A DNA stretch of 5,014 bases from JAWOGN01 sp046496815 (GTDB taxonomy: Bacteria; Desulfobacterota; DSM-4660; Desulfatiglandales; Desulfatiglandaceae), in NCBI GenBank assembly GCA_046496815.1, contig JAWOGN010000053.1, positions 1 to 5,014 on the forward strand, written 5' to 3'. The translations under genes and the position numbers were made by a program. Shown piece after piece: positions 1 to 4,486 of the stretch; the first letter of the stretch is position 1, and every line of letters begins with the position of its first letter. The notes below the pieces were generated by a model that was given only the letters and a program-made list of their open reading frames with translations, ran no database searches and was not told the origin of the DNA.

Positions 1-264
1 CGCCATTCCGATACAGTCGCCCAGTTGCGTTGGCTGTTGGTCCATCCCGGCAGCCGGGGTCAAGGCCTGGGGAAACGCCTCGTACGTGAAGCGGTCGGCT
101 TCTGCAAGGATTCAGGGTATCAGCATGTTTTCCTGTGGACGGTCAGCGATTTGAAAGCTGCGACGCACCTTTATGAGTCGTTCGGATTCAAAAAAACCGA
201 AGAGAAATTCCATCAGGTCTGGGGCTTAATGCTGACTGAAGAAAGGTTTGAGTTGAAATTGTAG
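1..264 (+). CDS. GNAT N-acetyltransferase, C-terminal part (5' end outside window)
   Basis: The reading frame is open from the first base and closes with TAG at 262-264, giving 87 visible residues. GNAT enzymes move an acetyl group from acetyl-CoA to an amine. Motif A is clear: a beta strand (LRWLLVHP, residues 9-16) leads into the acetyl-CoA pyrophosphate-binding loop R19-G-Q-G22-L-G24, followed by a helix. Motif B appears as AATHLYESFGF (about residues 54-64). The opening AQLRW plus the FLWTV strand and the WG...LTEERFEL ending resemble the C-terminal domain of MarR-GNAT fusion proteins, in which a winged-helix regulator precedes the acetyltransferase. The N-terminal regulator, if present, lies outside the window, so the fusion is inferred. 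A TTG at 25-27 is not a plausible start because conserved GNAT sequence continues upstream of it. The substrate is unknown. The gene converges on the HAD gene. Confidence 0.85.
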   Translation, partial: RHSDTVAQLRWLLVHPGSRGQGLGKRLVREAVGFCKDSGYQHVFLWTVSDLKAATHLYESFGFKKTEEKFHQVWGLMLTEERFELKL

Positions 265-301
265 CATTTCGTTTCAAAAACCTTATCTGAGGAGGTTCGC
301 G

Positions 302-508
302 ATGGCAAGGAAGCTTTCAACAGTAAGCGTTCACCCCTCACCGACTGCGCAGAGGATGCTTGAGTGTTCACAACCCCCTTCAGGGCGTCAAACCTTCCGG
401 CGGAGGCATGTGCCCTCGGGCGGCTTTTTCACGGCAGGGTTTTCGCCGGCCTTTAAGAGCCGGGGGGCTCGACCCGCGACGCGTTGCCTTCATGATATCT
501 GTCGTTGA
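302..508 (+). CDS. possible short ORF with strong ribosome-binding site, product unrecognised
   Basis: A 68-codon frame starts with ATG at 302, preceded by GGAGG at 291-295 with a 6-nt spacer, the tidiest initiation site in this part of the window. It begins 37 bp after the GNAT stop on the same strand. Against it: the product (starting MARKLSTVSVH, rich in Arg, Ser and Pro) resembles nothing I recognise, has no membrane segment or motif, and its last 56 bp run antisense into the 3' end of the HAD gene. It could be a small protein, the start of a decayed gene whose remainder was lost, or chance. I rate it doubtful. Confidence 0.2.
   Translation: MARKLSTVSVHPSPTAQRMLECSQPPSGRQTFRRRHVPSGGFFTAGFSPAFKSRGARPATRCLHDICR
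400..470. terminator. cluster of GC-rich hairpins between convergent genes, possible terminator region
   Basis: Three short inverted repeats lie between the GNAT and HAD genes. GAGGC/GCC(C)TC around ATGT (403-417, one bulge) is followed by GGCGGC and TTTTT at 425-429, which suits termination of + strand transcripts. CGGC/GCCG (432-435 and 445-448) and GAGCC/GGCTC with a GGGG loop (457-461 and 466-470) follow. The last one lies inside the final codons of the HAD gene. The stems are short, so a terminator function is a reasonable inference rather than a clear call. Confidence 0.35.
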
Positions 509-1247
509 GGAGGGAGAAAAACTCCTCCCATGTGGAAAACCTCGGAACGTTATCGTCAACTTCCTGGGAGGAGACGGAAAGCACACTCGGCGCTGCGCGT
601 ATATTTTGATCCTGAACGCAGGTTGTCCAGACCGGTTGAATTCCGGCACGCCGGGCGCCGGCTATATCCGCTTCCGGATCGTCACCTACATATAGAACCT
701 CGTTTTTTTTCACCCCCATCTGATCCACAAGTCGTCGAAAAATGAAAGGATGGGGTTTGCGGTAGCCCACCGCCCCGGAGATCAGAATCACGTCGAAGAA
801 TGAAGCAATATCGACCTGATCGATGATACCCATCGCCGCCGGGGCATGGGTAAAATTCGACAGTAAACCAAGACAGTATGATTCACACAGGCGCCGGAGC
901 ATTTCCCTGGTTCCGGGAATGAGGTGGCAGCGCTCAAGAAAGATGGAGAAATACGCATCCACCCCCGCAGCGATGCGGGGATCATCCGGGGGAACATCAT
1001 AACCCTGGGTTTCCAGGGCGGCGCTGATCCAGAAACGGTTGTGAGTCTCTCTTCCGTCTCGCTTGGTCTCCTCGAGGAGCCTTAAGGCGGCTTCCATGTG
1101 AGCCTTACTGAAAGCGTCGGACTCAATGGCGATCCCGCTCTCAACCAGGCTATGGATGAGCCTCCGTAAGGCTTCGTCCACCGCATGCGGCTCGGCGGTG
1201 ATCAACGTGTTGAAAAGATCAAATCCAATGGCTTTTATCTGATTCAT
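453..1247 (-). CDS. HAD-superfamily hydrolase (subfamily IA, haloacid dehalogenase-like)
   Basis: A 264-residue cytoplasmic protein of the haloacid dehalogenase superfamily, whose members use a nucleophilic Asp to hydrolyse phosphate esters or, less often, C-halogen bonds. All four motifs are present: motif I D10-L-F-N-T14, motif II S130-N131 after the LGLL strand, motif III K164 in YRKP, and motif IV G188-D-D190 with D194. The helical stretch between residues 20 and 105 fits a C1 cap domain. The start at 1245-1247 was chosen because conserved sequence (MNQIKAIGFDLFNTL) begins there and AAGGAT lies 7 nt upstream on the minus strand (1255-1260). The frame stays open to an ATG at 1337, but those 30 extra residues look unlike the family. 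The position normally held by the second Asp of DxD is Phe12, as in dehalogenase-like members (DxYGT), so ordinary phosphatase activity is uncertain. The substrate cannot be named. Confidence 0.88.
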   Translation of the reverse strand: MNQIKAIGFDLFNTLITAEPHAVDEALRRLIHSLVESGIAIESDAFSKAHMEAALRLLEETKRDGRETHNRFWISAALETQGYDVPPDDPRIAAGVDAYFSIFLERCHLIPGTREMLRRLCESYCLGLLSNFTHAPAAMGIIDQVDIASFFDVILISGAVGYRKPHPFIFRRLVDQMGVKKNEVLYVGDDPEADIAGARRAGIQPVWTTCVQDQNIRAAPSVLSVSSQEVDDNVPRFSTWEEFFSLLNDRYHEGNASRVEPPGS

Positions 1248-1420
1248 GAGGCGTATCCTTATCGAAACAAAGCCGGAAATGCAACCCCCAACTGCTGAGC
1301 ATCTTTCATCGGTCTGAGATAATCGGAGTTCCGCCAAAAACCCCGCCAGACTCGTAAACTTACCAACAAAGCATTCGTCAGTGAATGAGAGGGTTGAAAA
1401 AGCTGAATCGCAGAATTAAA

Positions 1421-1436
1421 ATCAATTGTAATTGAT
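1421..1436. promoter_or_regulatory. 16-bp near-perfect palindrome, possible operator
   Basis: ATCAATT and AATTGAT form a perfect 7-bp inverted repeat around GT. It lies 174 bp upstream of the HAD start and 235 bp upstream of msrA, in an AT-rich stretch. Size and symmetry suit a dimeric regulator site, but in AT-rich DNA such a palindrome can arise by chance, and no promoter could be tied to it. Confidence 0.25.
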
Positions 1437-1472
1437 GCCTTCCTAAAAAGTCGGAAATCACCTTTTTCCGTC

Positions 1473-1492
1473 ATTCCGGTGTAGACCGGAAT
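1473..1492. repeat. 20-bp ATTCC...GGAAT hairpin repeat (dRS3/REP-like)
   Basis: ATTCCGGT and ACCGGAAT are perfect 8-bp arms around a GTAG loop. The flanks CGTC on the left and CCAG on the right match the common form GTCATTCC...GGAATCCAG. I recall this architecture as a highly repeated intergenic element in many Desulfobacterota; it also matches the neisserial dRS3 layout (ATTCCC-N8-GGGAAT). The T-run after CCAG (1497-1502) means it could also end transcripts. Only one copy lies in the window, so its repeat status rests on pattern memory. Confidence 0.6.
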
Positions 1493-1513
1493 CCAGTTTT
1501 TTCAATTACTTGA

Positions 1514-1574
1514 GGAGGAGCTGGACCTCCGCTCGAAGATCCCGCATTCATCGGGATTTTCAACGGGGGGTTGA
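1514..1574. repeat. three further short hairpins next to the ATTCC...GGAAT element
   Basis: Three perfect inverted repeats follow in series: GGAGG/CCTCC (1514-1518 and 1526-1530, 7-nt loop), ATCCCG/CGGGAT (1539-1544 and 1552-1557, 7-nt loop) and TCAAC/GTTGA (1560-1564 and 1570-1574, GGGGG loop). With the hairpin at 1473-1492 they form a run of four small stems ending about 100 bp before msrA. This looks like a composite interspersed repeat, or the leader of the msrA transcript if the promoter lies further upstream. Confidence 0.45.
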
Positions 1575-1670
1575 CTTTTAGCATTTAATCATAATTCATT
1601 TCCAAGAAAAACCCAGAATTTCGATCTTTGACAGTACTTAATCATCTTACAAAAAGGAGTCAGAAGCAAA

Positions 1671-2144
1671 ATGGAAAAAGCGACTTTCGGCGCGGGCTGT
1701 TTCTGGGGTGTTGAAGCAGCATTTCGCTGCCTGCAAGGGGTTGTGTCAACCGCCGTGGGTTATTCGGGAGGAACGCTGGAAAACCCTACTTACCAAGATG
1801 TTTGTTCCGACAGAACCGGCCATGCTGAAGTGGTGGAGGTGGTTTACGATCCCTCCGTGGTCTCCTATGATGCGTTGCTTGAAGTGTTTTGGGGAAACCA
1901 CGACCCAACCACCTTGAATAGACAGGGTCCGGACGTCGGCACCCAGTACCGCTCCGTGATTTTCTATCACAATGAAGCCCAAAAGGCTGCGGCGGAAATA
2001 TCGATGCAAAACTTACGCAATTCCGGTCAATATAAAAAAGCCATCGTGACGGAAATCAAGCCGGCTACCAAATTTTACAGAGCCGAGGAATATCATCAGA
2101 GATATTTGGAAAAACAAGGTCATGCCGGCTGCAACATACCTTAA
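1671..2144 (+). CDS. msrA: peptide-methionine (S)-S-oxide reductase MsrA
   Basis: MsrA reduces the S-epimer of methionine sulfoxide, free or in proteins, back to methionine and is recycled by thioredoxin in the cytoplasm. The 157-residue product is a compact single-domain MsrA. The catalytic motif G9-C10-F-W-G13 holds the nucleophilic Cys10. Other family signatures are the GYSGG segment (about 31-35), TGHAEVVEV (about 49-57), HDPTTLNRQGPDVGTQYRS (about 77-95) and AEEYHQRYL (about 138-146). Cys154, four residues from the C-terminus, is a likely resolving cysteine. AAGGAG at 1654-1659, 11 nt before the ATG, supports the start. There is no MsrB domain or neighbour. No signal peptide is present. 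The gene stands alone after the repeat-rich intergenic region, and a possible terminator follows its stop. Confidence 0.96.
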   Translation: MEKATFGAGCFWGVEAAFRCLQGVVSTAVGYSGGTLENPTYQDVCSDRTGHAEVVEVVYDPSVVSYDALLEVFWGNHDPTTLNRQGPDVGTQYRSVIFYHNEAQKAAAEISMQNLRNSGQYKKAIVTEIKPATKFYRAEEYHQRYLEKQGHAGCNIP

Positions 2145-2155
2145 ATGCCCTTGAA

Positions 2156-2183
2156 CCCGCCCGTGGCGCGGCCTTTTTGCGGG
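2156..2183 (+). terminator. possible rho-independent terminator of msrA
   Basis: Twelve bases after the msrA stop, CCGC (2157-2160) can pair with GCGG (2168-2171), followed by CC and TTTTT (2174-2178). CCCGC (2156-2160) can alternatively pair with GCGGG (2179-2183) around the T-run. The T-tract after a GC stem suits termination, but the stem is only four or five base pairs. Confidence 0.4.
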
Positions 2184-2190
2184 AAATGAT

Positions 2191-2220
2191 GTCCTAACTG
2201 GGGCGTTTAGGTCCTCACTG
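2191..2220. repeat. imperfect direct repeat just upstream of the SMUG1-like gene
   Basis: GTCCTAACTG (2191-2200) and GTCCTCACTG (2211-2220) differ at one base, and their starts are 20 bp apart, close to two helical turns. CCTAA (2193-2197) also forms an inverted repeat with TTAGG (2207-2211). The block ends 11 bp before the start codon and could be a regulator site or a small leader hairpin. Confidence 0.3.
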
Positions 2221-2231
2221 CGTCAGAAATT

Positions 2232-2942
2232 ATGAATGTGAAAATCATCATCGATAGCCTGCTGAAGGACCTTCACGCTTTACGTTTCGGTCCTCCCGTC
2301 ACACATGTTTACAACCCGCTTGAATATGCTCGAAACCCCTATGAGCAATATATGCATCGCTACGCGAACCCGCCCAAGGAGGTTGTACTCCTCGGAATGA
2401 ATCCCGGACCCTGGGGCATGGCTCAAACAGGCGTTCCCTTTGGTGAAGTTAAAGCCGTCCGCGAATGGCTGAGGATTCAGGGGCCTGTAGGGAGTCCTCC
2501 TCACATCCACCCGAAACGACCCATCCAAGGGTTCAGTTGTAAAAGAAGTGAAATCAGCGGAAAGCGTCTATGGGGGTGGGCAAAAAAGACATTTGTGACG
2601 CCGGAGCGATTTTTTGACCGGTTTTTTGTGGCCAATTATTGCCCGCTGCAATTTATCGAGGCAAGCGGCCGCAACCGAACCCCCAACACCCTACGGAAGG
2701 CGGAGCTGAAACCCCTGCTTGCAGCCTGTGACAGGTCACTTCGTTTAACGATCCAGTGGATCAACCCTCGATACGTGATAGGCGTCGGCAATTTCGCGGG
2801 GGAACGCGCACGCGCGGCGCTATCGGACCTGGGCGTAACCACGAGCCATATCACCCATCCAAGCCCTGCAAACCCCAGGGCAAATCGAGGCTGGGATTCT
2901 TTGATCGTCAAAGAACTCTCAGCCCTGGGCATAGAGGTCTGA
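2232..2942 (+). CDS. SMUG1-type uracil-DNA glycosylase
   Basis: This 236-residue protein belongs to the uracil-DNA glycosylase superfamily, SMUG1 branch, which starts base excision repair by cutting the glycosidic bond of uracil and oxidised pyrimidines in DNA. The active-site loop G55-M-N57-P-G-P-W-G-M-A-Q-T-G-V-P-F-G is almost identical to that of animal SMUG1, with Asn57 in the catalytic position. The second signature H209-P-S-P-x-N-P-x-A-N-R-G-W provides catalytic His209 and the DNA-intercalating loop. The central NYCPL (about 135-139) and VIGVGNFA (about 182-189) strands also fit. Bacterial SMUG1 was characterised from Geobacter metallireducens, where uracil and xanthine removal was reported. 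The start has no clear Shine-Dalgarno site, but TAG lies in frame at 2208-2210, and no ATG, GTG or TTG falls between. The stop overlaps the ribosome-binding site of the next gene. Confidence 0.94.
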   Translation: MNVKIIIDSLLKDLHALRFGPPVTHVYNPLEYARNPYEQYMHRYANPPKEVVLLGMNPGPWGMAQTGVPFGEVKAVREWLRIQGPVGSPPHIHPKRPIQGFSCKRSEISGKRLWGWAKKTFVTPERFFDRFFVANYCPLQFIEASGRNRTPNTLRKAELKPLLAACDRSLRLTIQWINPRYVIGVGNFAGERARAALSDLGVTTSHITHPSPANPRANRGWDSLIVKELSALGIEV

Positions 2943-2949
2943 GGGTCTC

Positions 2950-3363
2950 ATGAAAGATGAAGGAACTCCCAAAAAAGAGTATCAAGCCCGTGTCCATGCG
3001 TATGAACTGCCCGGGGGGTGGACCGTTCTGGCAGGCAAGTCCGACGCAGACAATGAACTCCTGAGTTTGAAGGTGGCCGGGCCTAATGACTGGTGGTTTC
3101 ACGTGCGCGGGATGTCCGGCAGTCATGTGATACTGCGCGTCGAGCCGGGTGAAGCGCCCGACCGCAAAATCCTGAAGCAGGCTGCCGCCATCGCCGCATA
3201 TCACAGCAAGGCCCGAAGCGGGGGCACCGTAGCGGTTTCGTGTACCCGCGCCGGATACGTCACCAAGCCGAAGCATGCAAAACCCGGCACCGTCAATATC
3301 CGCAGAGAGACCATTCTCAAGGTCCGACCGATGTTACCTGAAAAACATCCAAAATTGACCTGA
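2950..3363 (+). CDS. stand-alone NFACT-R (DUF814) domain protein, predicted RNA-binding
   Basis: This 137-residue protein consists almost entirely of one NFACT-R domain, the C-terminal domain of the ribosome quality-control factor RqcH/NEMF (older names FbpA and Tae2). The core signature is D47-W-W-F-H51-V-R-G-M-S-G57-S-H59-V-I, matching the D-x-W-x-H-x(5)-G-S-H-V pattern of the family. A helix with AAAIAAYHSKAR (about 78-89) and the basic segment VTKPKHAKPGTV (about 104-115) follow as in RqcH. The NFACT-N, HhH and coiled-coil parts of RqcH are absent, so it should not by itself perform C-terminal tailing of nascent chains. RNA or ribosome binding is the family prediction, and the exact role is unknown. 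GAGGG at 2941-2945 overlaps the stop of the preceding glycosylase gene, which implies co-transcription and translational coupling. Confidence 0.88.
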   Translation: MKDEGTPKKEYQARVHAYELPGGWTVLAGKSDADNELLSLKVAGPNDWWFHVRGMSGSHVILRVEPGEAPDRKILKQAAAIAAYHSKARSGGTVAVSCTRAGYVTKPKHAKPGTVNIRRETILKVRPMLPEKHPKLT

Positions 3364-3405
3364 AGACAAGAAAAAGAATCAACCGGCGCGTAAAAAAAAG
3401 ACTTG

Positions 3406-3434
3406 TTGACTTTCTTCGATGGATTCAGTTTACT
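3406..3434 (+). promoter_or_regulatory. sigma70-type promoter for the cold-shock gene
   Basis: TTGACT (3406-3411, five of six consensus bases) and TTTACT (3429-3434, four of six) are separated by exactly 17 bp. Transcription would start near 3441, leaving a leader of roughly 108 nt before the cold-shock ATG. The long leader is typical of cspA-type genes. This is the best promoter-like match in the window. Confidence 0.6.
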
Positions 3435-3436
3435 CT

Positions 3437-3530
3437 CCCTCGTTGTAGGGAAATGCGCCTATTACCCCTCAGGGCACATTTCCTTTGGAGCAAGAGGGCA
3501 GGCTTAGGCTTCTTTCATTGAAAAGTAGCC
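3437..3530 (+). promoter_or_regulatory. structured 5' leader of the cold-shock gene, two hairpins and an alternative fold
   Basis: Hairpin 1 pairs GGAAATG (3449-3455) with CATTTCC (3477-3483), continues past one mismatch with GCC/GGC (3457-3459 and 3473-3475), and has a 13-nt loop. Hairpin 2 pairs GGCT-CTTT (3507-3510, 3512-3515) with AAAG-AGCC (3522-3525, 3527-3530) around a 6-nt loop, ending 6 nt before the Shine-Dalgarno sequence. CCCT (3437-3440) can instead pair with AGGG (3447-3450), which excludes the base of hairpin 1. Long leaders with alternative folds control translation of cspA in E. coli by temperature; the same role here is inferred. Confidence 0.45.
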
Positions 3531-3535
3531 CATAA

Positions 3536-3543
3536 TGGAGGAG
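3536..3543 (+). promoter_or_regulatory. strong ribosome-binding site of the cold-shock gene
   Basis: TGGAGGAG contains a near-complete anti-16S match (GGAGG at 3537-3541) with 7 nt to the ATG at 3549. It fixes the start codon and predicts strong translation once the upstream hairpins leave it accessible. Confidence 0.75.
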
Positions 3544-3548
3544 CATGA

Positions 3549-3752
3549 ATGGCGAGAGGTACGGTTAAGTGGTTCAGCGATCGGAAAGGCTATGGTTTCA
3601 TTACCCCCGAGGACGGCGGCGATGATCTGTTTGTCCATCACTCGAATATCGAGATGGAAGGCTTTCGCACCCTTCGGGAGGGTCAGGCGGTAGATTATGA
3701 GGCTTCGGAGGGCCCAAAGGGTCCTGAAGCAAGTAATGTGCGTCCCAGCTAA
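3549..3752 (+). CDS. cold-shock domain protein (CspA family)
   Basis: A 67-residue single cold-shock domain, a five-stranded OB-fold that binds single-stranded RNA and DNA and acts as an RNA chaperone in the cytoplasm. The opening MARGTVKWF is the family hallmark. RNP1 is K13-G-Y-G-F-I18, RNP2 is D26-L-F-V-H-H-S32, and the last strand ends in NVRP. Length and start match the family exactly, and the Shine-Dalgarno site is excellent. The segment between strands 4 and 5 (YEASEGPKGPEASNV) is typical in length. Its own promoter and structured leader suggest single-gene expression with post-transcriptional control. Whether it responds to cold or works constitutively cannot be told from the sequence, since many cspA paralogues are not cold-induced. 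Confidence 0.96.
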   Translation: MARGTVKWFSDRKGYGFITPEDGGDDLFVHHSNIEMEGFRTLREGQAVDYEASEGPKGPEASNVRPS

Positions 3753-3773
3753 CCATTCTGAAAATGCGAACCG

Positions 3774-3808
3774 ATGGGGGGCTCTTCGATAGACGGGCCC
3801 CTTCCCAT
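3774..3808 (+). terminator. possible terminator hairpin after the cold-shock gene
   Basis: ATGGG (3774-3778) pairs with CCCAT (3804-3808), and the stem continues with GGG (3779-3781) and CCC (3799-3801) across a TT bulge. TTATAT follows instead of a proper T-run, so termination is uncertain. The hairpin sits 21 bp after the cold-shock stop. Confidence 0.3.
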
Positions 3809-3887
3809 TTATATCAGATTCAAACCAAATATGCTGCCGGGTTTTGAGAAACCAACCGACTATTACACGTGCGGAGATCCAAAACGA

Positions 3888-4481
3888 ATGAAAAAGAAGG
3901 TCTTGGGAATTTACGGAAGTCCGCGTAAACGGGCAAATACCGACACGCTCTTGGACAGCGTCCTTGAGGGTGCCAGAGCGGCGGGGGCTGAAACCCATAC
4001 CGTTTACATTCGGGACTTGGAGATGTCCGGCTGCATCGAGTGCGGTGGATGCGACAAAACGGGCAAATGCGTCCTTCAAGACGGTATGCAAGCCGTCTAT
4101 CCCCTCTTAGAGGATGCAAACATCATATTTCTCGCCTCGCCCAACTTCTTTTACGGGGTGACCTCACAGGCGAAGGCGCTCATCGATCGATGCCAGGCCA
4201 TGTGGTCGAAAAAAATGCTCAAAAAAGAACCTGAACGGCGCAAGAATTACGGCAGTGGCAAAGGATACCTCATCGCCATCGGGGCGACTCGGGGGAAAAA
4301 CCTCTTTGAGGGAATGAAACTCACGGCAAAATATTTTTTTGATGCGCTGGATATGAGCTATGAGGGATGCCTATGCTTCCGGGGTATTGAAAAGCGTTCA
4401 GATCTCAAAAAAAGGCCCGATATCATTCAGGAAGCTTTCGAGTACGGAAAAAAAGTCATCGCAGAAAATTCGGATGCATAA
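3888..4481 (+). CDS. iron-sulfur flavoprotein / NADPH-dependent FMN reductase family (Isf-like)
   Basis: A 197-residue flavodoxin-fold protein. After the first strand (KKVLGIYG), the FMN phosphate loop is G10-S-P-R-K-x(3)-T18. A compact cysteine motif C49-x2-C52-x2-C55-x5-C61 follows. This spacing is the signature of archaeal and bacterial iron-sulfur flavoproteins (Isf, studied in Methanosarcina thermophila), where it binds a 4Fe-4S cluster beside FMN. SPNFFYGVTSQAKALIDR (84-101) is the usual second flavin-contact region. Isf passes electrons between ferredoxin and acceptors and has been linked to reduction of oxygen or peroxide; the partner here is unknown. The start at 3888 fits the family, with GGAG at 3873-3876. 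The frame is open from an ATG at 3774, but the 38 extra residues do not look like a domain and lack a ribosome-binding site. The stop is 5 bp from the convergent queG stop. Confidence 0.9.
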   Translation: MKKKVLGIYGSPRKRANTDTLLDSVLEGARAAGAETHTVYIRDLEMSGCIECGGCDKTGKCVLQDGMQAVYPLLEDANIIFLASPNFFYGVTSQAKALIDRCQAMWSKKMLKKEPERRKNYGSGKGYLIAIGATRGKNLFEGMKLTAKYFFDALDMSYEGCLCFRGIEKRSDLKKRPDIIQEAFEYGKKVIAENSDA

Positions 4482-4486
4482 GTCCC

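Larger units (their letters stand above)
1248..1670. other. divergent intergenic region with interspersed-repeat-like content
   Basis: These 423 bp separate the divergently transcribed HAD and msrA genes. I see no convincing gene. An open frame on the minus strand (1259-1474) has no recognisable product and reads like non-coding sequence. The half next to the HAD gene (about 1260-1440) holds an AT-rich stretch with one palindrome. The half next to msrA (1473-1574) holds four short hairpins in about 100 bp. The promoters of both genes should lie here, but no -35/-10 pair with standard spacing stands out for either. Confidence 0.6.

Noticed and set aside
1248..1337. N-terminal extension of the HAD gene from an ATG at 1337
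   Set aside because: The 30 extra residues have no family likeness, and a good ribosome-binding site sits before the internal ATG at 1247 where the conserved sequence begins.
1628..1633. TTGACA as the -35 box of msrA
   Set aside because: No acceptable -10 box lies 16-18 bp downstream, and a start there would fall on or after the ribosome-binding site. TTGACT at 1571 has CATAAT only 13 bp further on, also too close.
3784..3808. heat-shock (sigma32-like) promoter with CCCATTTA before the flavoprotein gene
   Set aside because: Only the -10 half resembles the consensus; the -35 half (CTTCGA) is poor, and the same bases form the right arm of a possible terminator.
3822..3853. AAACC / GGTTT / AAACC alternation as an attenuator before the flavoprotein gene
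   Set aside because: Arms of five bases with no T-run or leader peptide are too weak to support attenuation.
3774..3887. N-terminal extension of the flavoprotein from an ATG at 3774
   Set aside because: No ribosome-binding site precedes it, it overlaps a possible terminator hairpin, and the flavodoxin fold begins at the ATG at 3888.
3504..4091. 195-codon open frame on the minus strand
   Set aside because: It lies antisense to the cold-shock and flavoprotein genes and its product resembles no family; it is a shadow frame.
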